DNA of 64,000 bases from Acidobacteriota bacterium (GCA_025463135.1 JAOAPY010000011.1:1-64000); one strand, 5' to 3'; shown: positions 49,101 through 57,293, numbered from the stretch's first letter. Notes: generated from the letters alone by a model not told the origin. Numbers and translations are program-made.

Positions 49101-49982
49101 CGCAAACTCTCCTGTGGAAATCCTTTCATCTCTGAAGAACTGCTCAAGTAGTCGGTACCTTTCGAGGGCTCTACCAAAATTATTATCCTTATAAGCAGCA
49201 ACAATGGCCGTCGAAATGTCGCCGATGTATTTGCGTATATTCTCCTCTCTTTCCTTTGAGCCGCGGTTGATTTCGACTTTAGTCTCCTCGGCTCCTGCCA
49301 GTGCGAGGTCTCCCGCACCTTTGTTGTCTCCATTCCATAATTTCTTTAACGCCCTCTCTCCCTTGCTATCTTTGGGATTAGTCTTGGCCCACTCCCTTAC
49401 AGCATTCACAACCTGGGCTTTTGTAAAACCGTAGAAACTGGCGTATTCATCTAAGAATGCAGTTATTTCTCTTCCTTCTCGCTCACGCTCTGTAGCAGCT
49501 GCCAATTGGCTGTTTAGGCTGACATTTTCTCTCTTCAAGGCCCGGTTCTGAAGTTCAACGTTAACAACTCTGTTGTTTGCCTTAGCGCCTTCGTTCTTGA
49601 GGTAGCCTATGAGTTTACTAATGCGTTCGGGTTCTAAAAGTAGTTCACTATTCTTTACAGCAATGTAGACATCGTGCTTTTTACGGTAGAGGTTGAAATC
49701 TTGTGTGGCGTCCCTGCCAAACAACGGCACAAATACCGCCCAGTCAGCCAACCCGATAACGATGTCCACGGGCTGGCCCGGCCCGAAGTCCTTGAAAAGG
49801 AGTCTGAAATAACCATTGCTATCCGTTACTACTGCATCCGCCGGCAAGGCTTCGATTGCTATGCGTCGCACAGGCCTCTTACGGTCATCATAGAGATTCC
49901 CTTCTAATTTCGACGCTTGTGCGAATGAGGTAATTGACAGGACGGAAACAATAAACACAAGGTGAAGGAGTCGATAAATCAT
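46122..49982 (-). CDS. Exported giant TPR-repeat protein with CGC variants
   Basis: 1286 residues. Signal peptide (LVFIVSVLSITSFA), a carboxypeptidase-regulatory-like domain (about 25-110), a coiled-coil segment (about 140-170), then at least twelve ~60-residue repeats between about 330 and 1110 with consensus W..TQ..LG..LQDLGRLGGPES..LKEAE.AYREAL. In at least three repeats the Trp segment is replaced by CGC (RTCGCSEVNLG, HPCGCTQADLA, KPCGCTQTGLG), which may form disulfides or bind metal. The C-terminal ~170 residues are non-repeat. It lies 39 bp downstream of a membrane TIR protein gene on the same strand. The repeats suggest a scaffold for binding other proteins outside the cytoplasm. Confidence 0.8.
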   Translation of the reverse strand: MIYRLLHLVFIVSVLSITSFAQASKLEGNLYDDRKRPVRRIAIEALPADAVVTDSNGYFRLLFKDFGPGQPVDIVIGLADWAVFVPLFGRDATQDFNLYRKKHDVYIAVKNSELLLEPERISKLIGYLKNEGAKANNRVVNVELQNRALKRENVSLNSQLAAATEREREGREITAFLDEYASFYGFTKAQVVNAVREWAKTNPKDSKGERALKKLWNGDNKGAGDLALAGAEETKVEINRGSKEREENIRKYIGDISTAIVAAYKDNNFGRALERYRLLEQFFRDERISTGEFAAELATAKFLMANSKASLAGSSQGAEKSRLLTEAIAEYRQILTLYTPEHSPREWALTQTNLGNALQDLVYLVGGPDSFKHLKEAEAAYKEAIKSRPRLPFPRTCGCSEVNLGVALHNLGRLGGRESTKFLKEAEKAFEDALRFLTPQNEPQEWNWTQARLGRVLQDLGRLGGPEAASNLRKAEAIYRDVLAVNEGPNNHPCGCTQADLASVLHDLGRVGGTESFQHLKNAEKAYEEALKLTSRRDSPGAWAQTKSDLATVQQDLGRRGGPDGPKYLKEAENTLKDALSLGADEMYPQDRVRTQSSQASVLQDLAQFIVPERERYLKEAETMARAAVTLSEQQAIPKPCGCTQTGLGSVLQDLGRLGGPQSAYYFTQAELAYRGALRVYPQDQFPVDWALTQASLASMFQDRAHVGPTENVEYLKNAEKTFRDALAVARLEDYSMSWVEIQAGLAGVLLDLGDTAETDGSQYLKESAAAYREIIKGFTSADFQPGWAQWQGGLGRALHELWRTENSDNLTFLNEAEAAFRASLSVIAFEDYPKDWVQIRNELGNLLLDMGRFDQTNSVRHFNGAELVFRETLKREIREDYPEDWVRGKSDLALVLKERGRSGFPNSIEPLENAQKTLQEALSFSLLHSVPSYVVSLKFRLAGVLQDLAYAVRDKPQSKSAYLQESKKLYLEVLGTTTPEVGLRDWVETKGNLASVLQDLGTLGGPESLNNLKESVKTFQEARNFGLLDRYPELWLRVELGLGGALQDLAKADTPKRGKYLKEAELVYDEALKVGTPKKYPEQWVRLQKALAELKDPLQASKILIAVLNHDADDKEAFGTLSGLYHDKLFDFVASFNLSKEWLTRHPDDLSAEINFAESQFTIGRFAACEQLIKTLLPKQDVYDDTKAALRAIEIASLIGDGKSAEVPVKLDSLIDYIVGQPANFQVVWVFDGSKHFIHKDKKLAPFDAWLGRLFGALVQNDRDSILKALQNVRSTWKQQKLRAQ

Positions 49983-50021
49983 GTGTGCCCTCCGAGGTTA
50001 GTGAGTTAGCGAGGACCACCG

Positions 50022-50948
50022 CTAGCACGGCAACTGAGACTGTTTTTGGTGCGTCGTCAGAGTGACGATCTGAGCACCTTGACCAACTTCCATGTTCCTT
50101 ACGCAAGGATTTGGGTGATACCCTTCCTTAACAACGCGCACTCTGACCTTTTCTTGTCGGTCGGCCGGGATGCCTTTTAGCACAAAGCCTCCATTGCTGG
50201 CTGTCTGGACGGCTTGGATTTCAGGAAAGTCATCCAGTGAGACCGTGGCACCCTGCAACGGTTGATCGTTGAGGTCGCGTACATAACCAAAGAGCTGAGC
50301 GGTTACTGGTTTGCGTTCAGCTTGTCCCTCGTTGTTCGAGTTGTGGTTGTTTCGCAGCACAACAGCAAACACTATTAATAAGGCGAGCGCAAAACCCGTA
50401 ATGAGCCACGAGCGGCGCAGTAGAGATAATGCTGACTTAATCGTTGCAGGCCTCGCCACTTCGTGCTGTTGTGACAGCAGCGTCGGACGCCCATCGTTGA
50501 TATTTACAACTCCTTTGCCGATTCCTAATGACTGAGAACGATGTTGCAGTGAGCTAACTAGCCGCTCGTAGCCGTTTTCTTCAAAAAGATTTACCCACTG
50601 CCAGCGGCGCAACCTCTCAGGCATGTTGCATTCTTCTAACTTGATAGGAATAATAAATATTGTATCCTCAGGCTGCTCATCTGCTGCGTCTAAGGCCAAT
50701 TTTATCTCCTTCTGCACGAACCCCGCCTTATTGATTGACCCTCGCGAGAGACAAACTATTACAACGTCACTGGAGCGAACTGCGTCCCTTATCTTCTGCT
50801 CCCAGTCTTGCCCCGGCAACAAATTCTTCTCATCCAGCCAGGGAGCAAAGCCGTCAGCGCGTAAGCGTTCATAAAGCTCGCGTACCCTGTCCTTGTCAGC
50901 AGATGAATGACAAAGGAATGCGCATAAAGGGCGGGTAGAACTTGACAT
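50022..50948 (-). CDS. TIR domain - membrane segment - CarboxypepD_reg protein
   Basis: 308 residues. The N-terminal TIR domain (about 8-140) has AFLCHSSADKDRVRELYERL, the BB-loop-like WLDEKNLLPGQDWEQKI and VIVCLSRGSINKAGFVQKEI, whose Glu sits where NADase-type TIRs have the catalytic Glu. A membrane segment (about 181-199: LITGFALALLIVFAVVL) is followed by an extracytoplasmic beta-sandwich (about 218-305: LFGYVRDLNDQPLQGATVSL). It is first in an operon with the giant TPR protein. A signal from the outer domain or the TPR partner could control the TIR domain; this is inference. Confidence 0.85.
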   Translation of the reverse strand: MSSSTRPLCAFLCHSSADKDRVRELYERLRADGFAPWLDEKNLLPGQDWEQKIRDAVRSSDVVIVCLSRGSINKAGFVQKEIKLALDAADEQPEDTIFIIPIKLEECNMPERLRRWQWVNLFEENGYERLVSSLQHRSQSLGIGKGVVNINDGRPTLLSQQHEVARPATIKSALSLLRRSWLITGFALALLIVFAVVLRNNHNSNNEGQAERKPVTAQLFGYVRDLNDQPLQGATVSLDDFPEIQAVQTASNGGFVLKGIPADRQEKVRVRVVKEGYHPNPCVRNMEVGQGAQIVTLTTHQKQSQLPC

Positions 50949-53100
50949 TCTATAGTTGACAGCCTTTGTTCTAAGCTACCAGCAAACTTATGAGTCGCAA
51001 TTAATCATCCTCGTTTGGCATATAGGTCAACATAATGGAAATTACTCCTCAGCCCTTAAGACAAAGGGGTTTATCTGCACTCCTGGCCCAGACTCGAAGA
51101 AGACAAACCCATTCCGCGTATAGTTACTCCAGCAGGTCCTTTCGGACTAGATCTTATTTAGGAATTACTTGCTCGTCATCCACTAATGCGTTAGTCTCAT
51201 CAACTTCGTCATAGGACCTTGCATGGAGTACCTCTTCTCCAAACAAATCAGACGGAGCCGGGCATAAGCAGCCAACGCTCTTAGCCCCGGACGTGCTTTA
51301 CTTGAGGAGCGTAGGTAGAGCATGGAACTCTCCTTTGTCATTAAGGAACAATAGTCGCGCACCGAGAGGTTAAGTTTCTGTGGGTTGTACCATGTTTCCC
51401 ATGGCGGTGACTGCGTCTGAGGACAGTAGCGAAACGGTTCTTGCAAGAGAGAACTCCGTCTCGAGTCGTGAGAGCCGAGTTAACCGTCGAACTGGAACAG
51501 CCTAGTCGCCGACTGCAAATACTTGGACTGTAGTATCTTACCCGTATACTGTCAAGGCTCGAATCTGACCATCGGGAAGACCGCTTCCTGTTCGGCTTTG
51601 CCGAAGCACACTCGAAGCGAGCAGTCGCCTTTCTTTCCTTCATCCAAGGCGGTTAGCTGATCGCGAGCGTCGCCTCGCTTACCTGCGGTTTTTCTTATGA
51701 CGAGAAAGTACCAATGATCATAGACCATGATGGACGAGAGGTGATTGTAATGACAAAGCAAAAGGGTCTTCAACTGGCGGACGTAGTTAATAATCCCGAC
51801 TAAACATCGCCTGGTCTTAGCTGACTATAAGGGTGCGTACTCATTGGGTGTGACTACCTTGCAAGGAGGCGCAGAGTACGCTCTAGTGATCGAGGTTGAA
51901 ATGGAGAACCCAACCGGCTTTCCAGATAAGGTCACCTATGAAGGGCAGCTTATTCCGGTGATGGTCCGCGTGCATTGACAAGTCGAGATCTCGAGCTTCT
52001 AACAATCAATCGTCTCAGCCGATTCGCGCAGCTCGCCGAAGCAAGCATGAGCACAGAGAAGTATAGTTCCATTGAAGCCACATCCCTAAGTCGGTTCGCA
52101 GGTAGGTTGCCTACCTGCGGCCAGTGTGGGAATGCTAAAGTCCCAATTAACCCCGACGCGAGTTACGTAATCGCACGCGGAGAATGTACCAACTTGGTCT
52201 TAGTCCCCCTCCAGAATCAAGCCTCAGGACTTAGAAGGTACGTCCATCGTTCCTAATGCCCTTGGGCTTTCTTGTGTTTTCGGAGTTGGCTCATATTATG
52301 TAAATATTATAAGTTTTCTTTAAACTAAAATCTAAATATTAGTATAGATTTTGCCAAATTCCGGAGGAGTATAATCCCCCTATTGTCCGCTGGCAAGCTG
52401 TAGTTTGGCTCAAAAGGAAACTGTTGCTAGTTGCGGAAGTAGGCGCCTCGGGATGTTGATAACAAATCGGCGGGCGGTGAAAGAACTTTCATTCCCCTAT
52501 CAGGGTGCATGAAAAGATCGAGCAACTGTGGTTTTTCGCTCTCACTTTGCCCTGCTTAAGGCTTCGACAGAAAGAACTCAATATGAGCTGGAGAAAAGGA
52601 AAAGGAGGGTGCGCCCACTGTTGCCCTGACGAGTATCAGGTTCGAAACTTGGGGACCCCCTCCGTTTAGATCGCAGACATATCGTCTTGTGTTATTTATA
52701 CATCAAATGCCTATAGAACTCGAACTCCTTCGTTCCGAGGCGCTACTGGATCCCGATCGCGACAGGGCGCCGGATCCGGCCGAGCCTTTCTGCGCTTACT
52801 TCTTGTTCAGGGTCATAAAGGGGGACTGCGCAAAAGATAGGCTTGCGGATCTTACCCCAAGCTATTCAATAATTTAGATCCGAGGTCTCGGATCGACGCC
52901 GGGCACTATTCAGAGCCTAAATTAACTTGACGCAGAAGTGGACGGAGCTGTGGAAAGAAAAAACGTGCGGCAGAACCAACGTCCTTGTTCCTAGAGAGTG
53001 ATCTGTTTTGCTGACTTGACCCCCACCAGTAACGTTGCCCCGGGCTCAAACCACCCGGAGGTCAAGCAAACATAGCCAACAGACCGATCCCTCTTGTGCT
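50949..53100. other. 2.1-kb gene-poor region with AT-rich stretch
   Basis: No intact gene that I can support. Short frames on both strands at 51183-51773 lack ribosome-binding sites and family resemblance. A protein-like fragment lies at 51799-51978 (separate entry). About 52295-52350 is unusually AT-rich for this DNA (TATTATGTAAATATTATAAG and a 7-bp inverted repeat AAATCTA/TAGATTT) and could be a promoter or recombination site. Confidence 0.4.
51799..51978 (+). pseudogene. C-terminal fragment of an unknown beta-rich protein
   Basis: An open frame of 59 codons without any plausible start codon, closed upstream by a TAG. It reads TKHRLVLADYKGAYSLGVTT, LQGGAEYALVIEVEMENPTG and LIPVMVRVH, convincing beta-strand text quite unlike its shadow frames. 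It looks like the surviving end of a deleted gene. Confidence 0.4.
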
Positions 53101-53445
53101 CTACTTCTTAGTTGCTCTGCGGATCCTCTTGCCCGCCATGGAGTTCGACTCCTTCTTCAACCCGGAGCTTATAGGTCGGCAAGGTAAATTTTGCGGCAAG
53201 GCCAGGTCGTCATCGGCTAAAACCTCAAGGTGGACGCCTGCCAACTCCGCATAGCGCAGCAATACTTTAAGTGGCGGTTCCAGAATGCCGGCTTCATAGC
53301 GACTGACGTAGCTACGATCAAGTTCGTCCGTGAACCCCAGGAGTCTGACCATTTCCTCCTGAGAGAGTCCCCCCTCGATCCTTTTCCGAATCATGAGGAG
53401 TTTCTCGCCCAGGTATACCGGCGCCTCTCGCGATACCGAACCCAT
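53101..53445 (-). CDS. XRE-family transcriptional regulator
   Basis: 114 residues from the ATG at 53445, which has a perfect AGGAGG eight bases upstream. A Cro/C1-type helix-turn-helix covers about 15-75 (RKRIEGGLSQEEMVRLLGFT, RSYVSRYEAGILEPPLKVLL); the tail is basic (AGKRIRRATKK). The start codon and ribosome-binding site lie inside a perfect palindrome at 53442-53466, and a second perfect palindrome lies upstream at 53513-53543, so both autoregulation and translational control are plausible. It is divergent from the lipoprotein gene at 53777. Confidence 0.8.
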   Translation of the reverse strand: MGSVSREAPVYLGEKLLMIRKRIEGGLSQEEMVRLLGFTDELDRSYVSRYEAGILEPPLKVLLRYAELAGVHLEVLADDDLALPQNLPCRPISSGLKKESNSMAGKRIRRATKK

Positions 53446-53466
53446 GTCAGGATCCTCCTGACATGG
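53442..53466 (-). promoter_or_regulatory. Palindrome enclosing ribosome-binding site and start codon
   Basis: CCATGTCAGGA (53442-53452), three bases, then TCCTGACATGG (53456-53466): a perfect 11-bp inverted repeat. In the minus-strand mRNA it would fold so that the AGGAGG and the AUG of the XRE gene are both in the hairpin. It could be an operator bound by the regulator, or an RNA switch that hides the start. Confidence 0.6.
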
Positions 53467-53512
53467 CAGCATCTACCCGGAGCGCGCCGTCTTGACAGCC
53501 ATCCACCCTTCG

Positions 53513-53543
53513 GTTAACAATTGTGGACGTAACAATTGTTAAC
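53513..53543. promoter_or_regulatory. Perfect 11-bp inverted repeat, likely operator
   Basis: GTTAACAATTG (53513-53523), 9 bp, CAATTGTTAAC (53533-53543). Placed 68 bp upstream of the XRE start and between two divergent genes, it is the expected position for a dimeric repressor site. The rest of 53473-53776 has no gene. Confidence 0.55.
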
Positions 53544-53776
53544 ACTCGGAGCCTGCACTTGCCGTCTGCCAGGAGTCCGCGCTTATTGGACTCAATGGCA
53601 GCCCTCATCAACTGTTAAGTTGCCGAGCTGCAAGTTGCATCGAACAAGCTTTCTTTTCAAAAGGTGAAAAACGTACAGGCCGAAAGATAGCAAATCATGA
53701 GTTTGTTCGCCATCCTCAAGGATCAATCTCTAATGAGCAAGATCTGATCCTCCAAGCTCTCTAGAAGGAAGCGATC

Positions 53777-54355
53777 ATGGAAGAGCACGCTACTACCATC
53801 AAGTCGACGGTGAAGGGAATTCGCAGACACTGTAAGGCTACATCAGGTCAGATGTTCAGGAGTTCACTCACCGTCGCGACTCGTAACTTAAAAAACAAGT
53901 GTCTCGTGGCACTCATTGGGTCGCTGCTCTGTTTGCTGGCTATTGCTTGCGTTGGCCCAGTTGGTCCACTCAAATCTTCGCTGGATGATGAGGGAGTGAA
54001 GAAGGGGGAAGAGTATTGGTATTCCACGCTCACCAGGTGTGGTACCGGTTACTATGTAAAGGATCCCTCTCTGGACTTGATCTATCAGTTCAATGAGGTC
54101 GGCATCGAGACTACTCCGTCGGAACTCACCGATGGGGCGCGCCAAAACGGCGTGGAGTGGCGCGGTGTAGCCCGGCTGCGATCTAAGACTTCGCGTACGC
54201 GGTTTGGCAGCCATGAGTGGGATCCCTGGAGAAACGGATCAGTACTGCCAAATGGCGGAGTCACCGTGGAAAGGGTGAGTGGCCGCTGGCTCTTCGAGGG
54301 TAAGGAGAAACCAGAACCGCTTTTGAAACCCGTAGATTGTTCAAAGGTCGATTGA
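53777..54355 (+). CDS. Hypothetical lipoprotein
   Basis: 192 residues with GAAGGAAG before the ATG; a later ATG at 53852 would give a more usual signal length. The hydrophobic stretch CLVALIGSLLCLLAIAC ends in a lipobox Cys (residue ~58), so the protein is lipid-anchored. The mature part of ~135 residues has paired Cys and many aromatic/basic residues (EEYWYSTLTRCGTGYYVKDP). No family recognised. It is divergent from the XRE gene and may be its regulated target. Confidence 0.6.
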   Translation: MEEHATTIKSTVKGIRRHCKATSGQMFRSSLTVATRNLKNKCLVALIGSLLCLLAIACVGPVGPLKSSLDDEGVKKGEEYWYSTLTRCGTGYYVKDPSLDLIYQFNEVGIETTPSELTDGARQNGVEWRGVARLRSKTSRTRFGSHEWDPWRNGSVLPNGGVTVERVSGRWLFEGKEKPEPLLKPVDCSKVD

Positions 54356-54549
54356 GAAGAGACACCTTCCGCAACAAATCAGGCCTCGCTCAGCCATGAA
54401 TCATTGCAGCGCCTCGCTTCTGCAGTAGATTGCAATCCTCACTCCCAATAATTCAATTCTTGATCCGCCGCGATCACCTGCGCTAGACTGCTTTTGGCAA
54501 CGCTCTGTTGAGTTCTTAACGAGCCCGCGGGCACGCCACTAACTGAATA

Positions 54550-54660
54550 TTTCCGTCACGGCCTCGATACCGCGACGGCCGAGCCACCTCGAACGCTCGG
54601 TTTTTGGAAACACTAATCGGTCCTGGGATTAGTGTGAGCCAAGAACTGGGCGTTTTTGTT
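54550..54660 (+). ncRNA. Structured RNA candidate ending in an intrinsic terminator
   Basis: A first stem (CCGTC-A-CG ... CG-C-GACGG, about 54553-54578) is followed by a long hairpin: outer arms 54594-54607 and 54639-54652 pair over 14 positions with several G-U pairs, and inside it ACACTAAT/ATTAGTGT (54610-54617, 54628-54635) pairs perfectly. TTTTTGTTTTTGG follows directly. This could simply terminate the lipoprotein transcript, 240 bases upstream, or be the 3' end of a small RNA. Confidence 0.45.
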
Positions 54661-54711
54661 TTTGGCTTGGCCTATCAGAGGTTCGACGCGGTTCCGTGAT
54701 AGTGGCGGAAG

Positions 54712-54888
54712 ATGGTTAGCAGAAAGGAGGTGAAAGAGACCGATCGCGGGGACGTTCCGGCTTTACGTCGAGCGTCAGATTGCGTGTCCGACACGCTGCG
54801 ATACCCGCGAGTTATTCGCAGCTTTATCGACCTCAATAAGGAGTTTACCCAGACCACGTCCGTTCTATTCAACTTTTCGGAAGGGTAG
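54712..54888 (+). CDS. Possible small protein, 58 residues
   Basis: ATG at 54712 after GGCGGAAG; an in-frame GTG at 54730 lies in AAAGGAGGTG. The product is charged, without membrane segment, and ends RSFIDLNKEFTQTTSVLF then NFSEG. It has no known relative and is placed between the structured RNA candidate and a pair of stem-loops, so its reality is uncertain. Confidence 0.3.
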   Translation: MVSRKEVKETDRGDVPALRRASDCVSDTLRYPRVIRSFIDLNKEFTQTTSVLFNFSEG

Positions 54889-55020
54889 AACCGAAGGTCC
54901 GGGTGCCAGGGGTGGCCTGAGATAGGCTCTGTCTAGGCTGCGGTGATTTGGTCAAACCCACACAGGAAGTATGCACTCGATCTTAGAGATCGCGCGCACG
55001 CCCGCGTGGAAGCCAATAAA

Positions 55021-55091
55021 GGTTCGTGGGGCGTCACGAACCAAAAACACGTTGACCCGGAGCTGTCCTGTCAAAAACGTCTCCGGGTCAA
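55021..55091 (+). promoter_or_regulatory. Two perfect stem-loops in a leader region
   Basis: GGTTCGTG-GGGCGT-CACGAACC (55021-55042), then AAAAACACG, then TTGACCCGGAG (55052-55062) and CTCCGGGTCAA (55081-55091) with an 18-base loop. They lie in the probable 5' leader of the sigma-like gene whose start I place at 55276. They could be a leader regulator, part of a small RNA or binding sites. An open frame crosses them but looks non-coding here. Confidence 0.4.
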
Positions 55092-55275
55092 TATTGAATC
55101 CCTTGCTAGTCGGGGGCGGATTCGTGTACCCCAAAATCAGTGGAAGTATACCCACATTCGCCTTCGCCTCGCAAGAGGTACGAGGAGAAAAAATGGATTG
55201 TCAACATTTCTTAGGGTCAGTGACCCGCAGGGCACCGCGCTCTCACATCCTGACCGGGTTGAGAGGCAGATTGAA

Positions 55276-55863
55276 ATGGGTAATGACCTGGACGGAGAGC
55301 GCTTCATAACGGGGGCCAAGAGCGGAGAGGGACCGTTAGGTTTCGTGCTGGAGGAAACTCTGATCTTTTTCGCCTTCCAGCATCCCGAGACGTCCCTTGA
55401 GTTCGAACTTGTCAAGGTCTTATTTAACCGGCTATGCGCTCGCTTTCGGGGGCGTTACGGCCTCGAGCTATGCCAGGAGTTAAACCAGGATATCTGGTTA
55501 ATGCTTCTGCAACCATCAAGCACGGCCAGACTCTGGGCGCAACTTTGCTTCTGGCGTTTTGCCTTCCATCGTTTCAAGAATCTGTTGAAGAAAAAGAGAC
55601 GCGCTACCAAAGCTTGTTCCCTTGATTCTGAGCTCGGGGTTCGCTGGCGAGTCTTGAAGTCGATCTCTCCCGGTTTATCACCGGACGAAGTTGTGTATCT
55701 GCGTGAGGTGATGCTTTCCCTCCCGCCCTACCAGTGCGCAGCTTTCCAATTACGCCATGAATGTGGGTTTTCCTTGAGCGAGATCGGGGCAATGCTCAAG
55801 AGAGACGTACGAACCGTTCGCCGACTCCTTAAGAGCGCTGAGCGCCATTTCCGGAGCTCGTAA
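55276..55863 (+). CDS. Sigma-70-like (ECF) regulatory protein
   Basis: 195 residues from the ATG at 55276; the frame is open upstream to 54943 but that part crosses strong hairpins and has no protein character. The C-terminus is a clear region-4 helix-turn-helix (SLPPYQCAAFQLRHECGFSL, then SEIGAMLKRDVRTVRRLLK). The middle (LELCQELNQDIWLMLLQP, RFAFHRFKNLLKKKRR) is a diverged region 2. No anti-sigma gene is adjacent. A strong terminator separates it from the next gene, so the two are not one simple operon, although the sigma factor could still drive its neighbours. Confidence 0.65.
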   Translation: MGNDLDGERFITGAKSGEGPLGFVLEETLIFFAFQHPETSLEFELVKVLFNRLCARFRGRYGLELCQELNQDIWLMLLQPSSTARLWAQLCFWRFAFHRFKNLLKKKRRATKACSLDSELGVRWRVLKSISPGLSPDEVVYLREVMLSLPPYQCAAFQLRHECGFSLSEIGAMLKRDVRTVRRLLKSAERHFRSS

Positions 55864-55873
55864 TTCACAGTCC

Positions 55874-55920
55874 GTGAAGGCGGCGACGTGGGTAAGACCT
55901 CGTCGCCGCCTTCACCTTTT
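55874..55920 (+). terminator. Strong rho-independent terminator after the sigma-like gene
   Basis: Perfect 15-bp GC-rich stem GTGAAGGCGGCGACG / CGTCGCCGCCTTCAC (55874-55888, 55901-55915) with a 12-base loop and a short T-run (CTTTT). Confidence 0.85.
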
Positions 55921-56054
55921 CCCGACACAGTCGGGAATATTTTTCTTGCGGCGCCTGGATCAGATGTCCGCTTTCCTATCAACCGAGTTGTTTATATACC
56001 CGAGAGACGATCGCTCAACAGCGATTCGCTAAGAACGAGAATCGGAGGTTGGAT

Positions 56055-57176
56055 ATGTCATCGGACGTTTTGATCCGCTTAGAAGATACGAGTATGACCA
56101 CACCGATAGCGATGAATCGCAATGCCACCTTGCGAGACGCAGTGCTCCAGGCGAGTGCTCAAGGCGTGACGCTTTATAACGGACAGCCTGTAGACGTATT
56201 GCTTGACGATCCGCACAATCGCTCATCACTCGACGTCCAAATCTGCGATGTAGATTTCCTCCAAACGGGCGTGGTGCGACTCTTTGAGAAACCTACATTT
56301 GTGGTTCTTGTTGTCAACAAGAATGGGCGCCCAAGGTACTATGATCTTCCCTCGTCGATGACCGTGGGAGATCTGAAAGTTACGATGCTCTTTGACCACT
56401 ATGACAAAAGCTGTCGCAGAGGCGCGCAACTTTCAGAGAGTGAGTTCCTGATCACAGGCACACGAACAATAGTGGGAAATGAAACACCACTCTTAAGTCT
56501 CACAACGGTTCCTTATTGCAACGTGTGCCTAGACCTCGTTCAACGGATCTCGATCAATTCGAACGCGGTGCCAGTGAGCACTTCGATTCCCGAGCGCATC
56601 TGTCGCGCACATCTAAAGAGGGGCAACTTCCAGAGCGGCGTAGACCACGGCTATTGGCGACTAGTATCGATCGACTGGCCGCATGCGGTAATCGCGCTTC
56701 GAAGGGGAGAGCCCGGGCAGAGTAGTGAGACCTTCATCCGCTTCACCATAAGTAACTATCCGACCGAGGCTCCGACAATTGAGTTATGGAATACGACTAA
56801 GCACCGTAGCATTGGGGTCGATGAGTGGCCCCTGTGGTTCAGCAAATGTGTTGCCGACACTTTTCCCGACTTGATGACTCTTGAGCCGGAGCCTTACACG
56901 CCGGAACTTCTTCGCATCTCCGAATCCATAGCGAGGAGGAGGAAGCAGCGTATCCATCGTTGGAAACCAGGGGGCGATCTTACTCAGTGTCTCATTCGGT
57001 TTTTGGTGTCTTATCGTGATGTTAGCCCGCCGGTGTCGTTAGCTTCAAAACCCTTTGTTCGTAGGAAAGCTCTTCAACGCGACCCCTTACGTCGCGCGGC
57101 GGCGAACATGAGTCTCAATTCAGCGAGACCGTGCTCGTTGTCGCACGGACTTTTCGACCTGCGGCGAACTCACTAA
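56055..57176 (+). CDS. Putative ubiquitin-like / E2-like fusion protein
   Basis: 373 residues from the ATG at 56055, with GGAGG six bases upstream. Residues ~75-150 look like a beta-grasp (TFVVLVVNKNGRPRYYDLPS, MTVGDLKVTMLFDHY); the first 75 may be another. Residues ~190-300 recall the E2/UBC fold: YWRLVSIDWPHAVIALRRGE, then FIRFTISNYPTEAPTIELWN, which has the YP..P turn and strand of E2 enzymes, and DEWPLWFSKCVADTFPD, whose Cys could be the active residue. The C-terminus is basic and poorly ordered. Bacterial Ubl/E2 systems (such as BIL) also need E1 and JAB proteins; none is visible here. The assignment is tentative. It lies 117 bp upstream of tnsAB. Confidence 0.45.
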   Translation: MSSDVLIRLEDTSMTTPIAMNRNATLRDAVLQASAQGVTLYNGQPVDVLLDDPHNRSSLDVQICDVDFLQTGVVRLFEKPTFVVLVVNKNGRPRYYDLPSSMTVGDLKVTMLFDHYDKSCRRGAQLSESEFLITGTRTIVGNETPLLSLTTVPYCNVCLDLVQRISINSNAVPVSTSIPERICRAHLKRGNFQSGVDHGYWRLVSIDWPHAVIALRRGEPGQSSETFIRFTISNYPTEAPTIELWNTTKHRSIGVDEWPLWFSKCVADTFPDLMTLEPEPYTPELLRISESIARRRKQRIHRWKPGGDLTQCLIRFLVSYRDVSPPVSLASKPFVRRKALQRDPLRRAAANMSLNSARPCSLSHGLFDLRRTH

Positions 57177-57293
57177 TTTAGTTGAAATCAGACAAATAGT
57201 GTTTGTGAGGAGGGCCCGTGGGTGGTTCCGGTCGTCCCATTTTGATCTCGTGCGCCAAAAAACAACGGATAAAGGAAAGTAGGAGAAACAAAC

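Noticed and set aside
54943-55275. N-terminal extension of the sigma-like protein
   Set aside because: The frame crosses two perfect stem-loops and has no protein character; the ATG at 55276 fits the conserved part.
57177-57293. Tn7-type right end directly before tnsAB
   Set aside because: A TGT occurs but no repeated binding-site pattern follows within the 117 bp.
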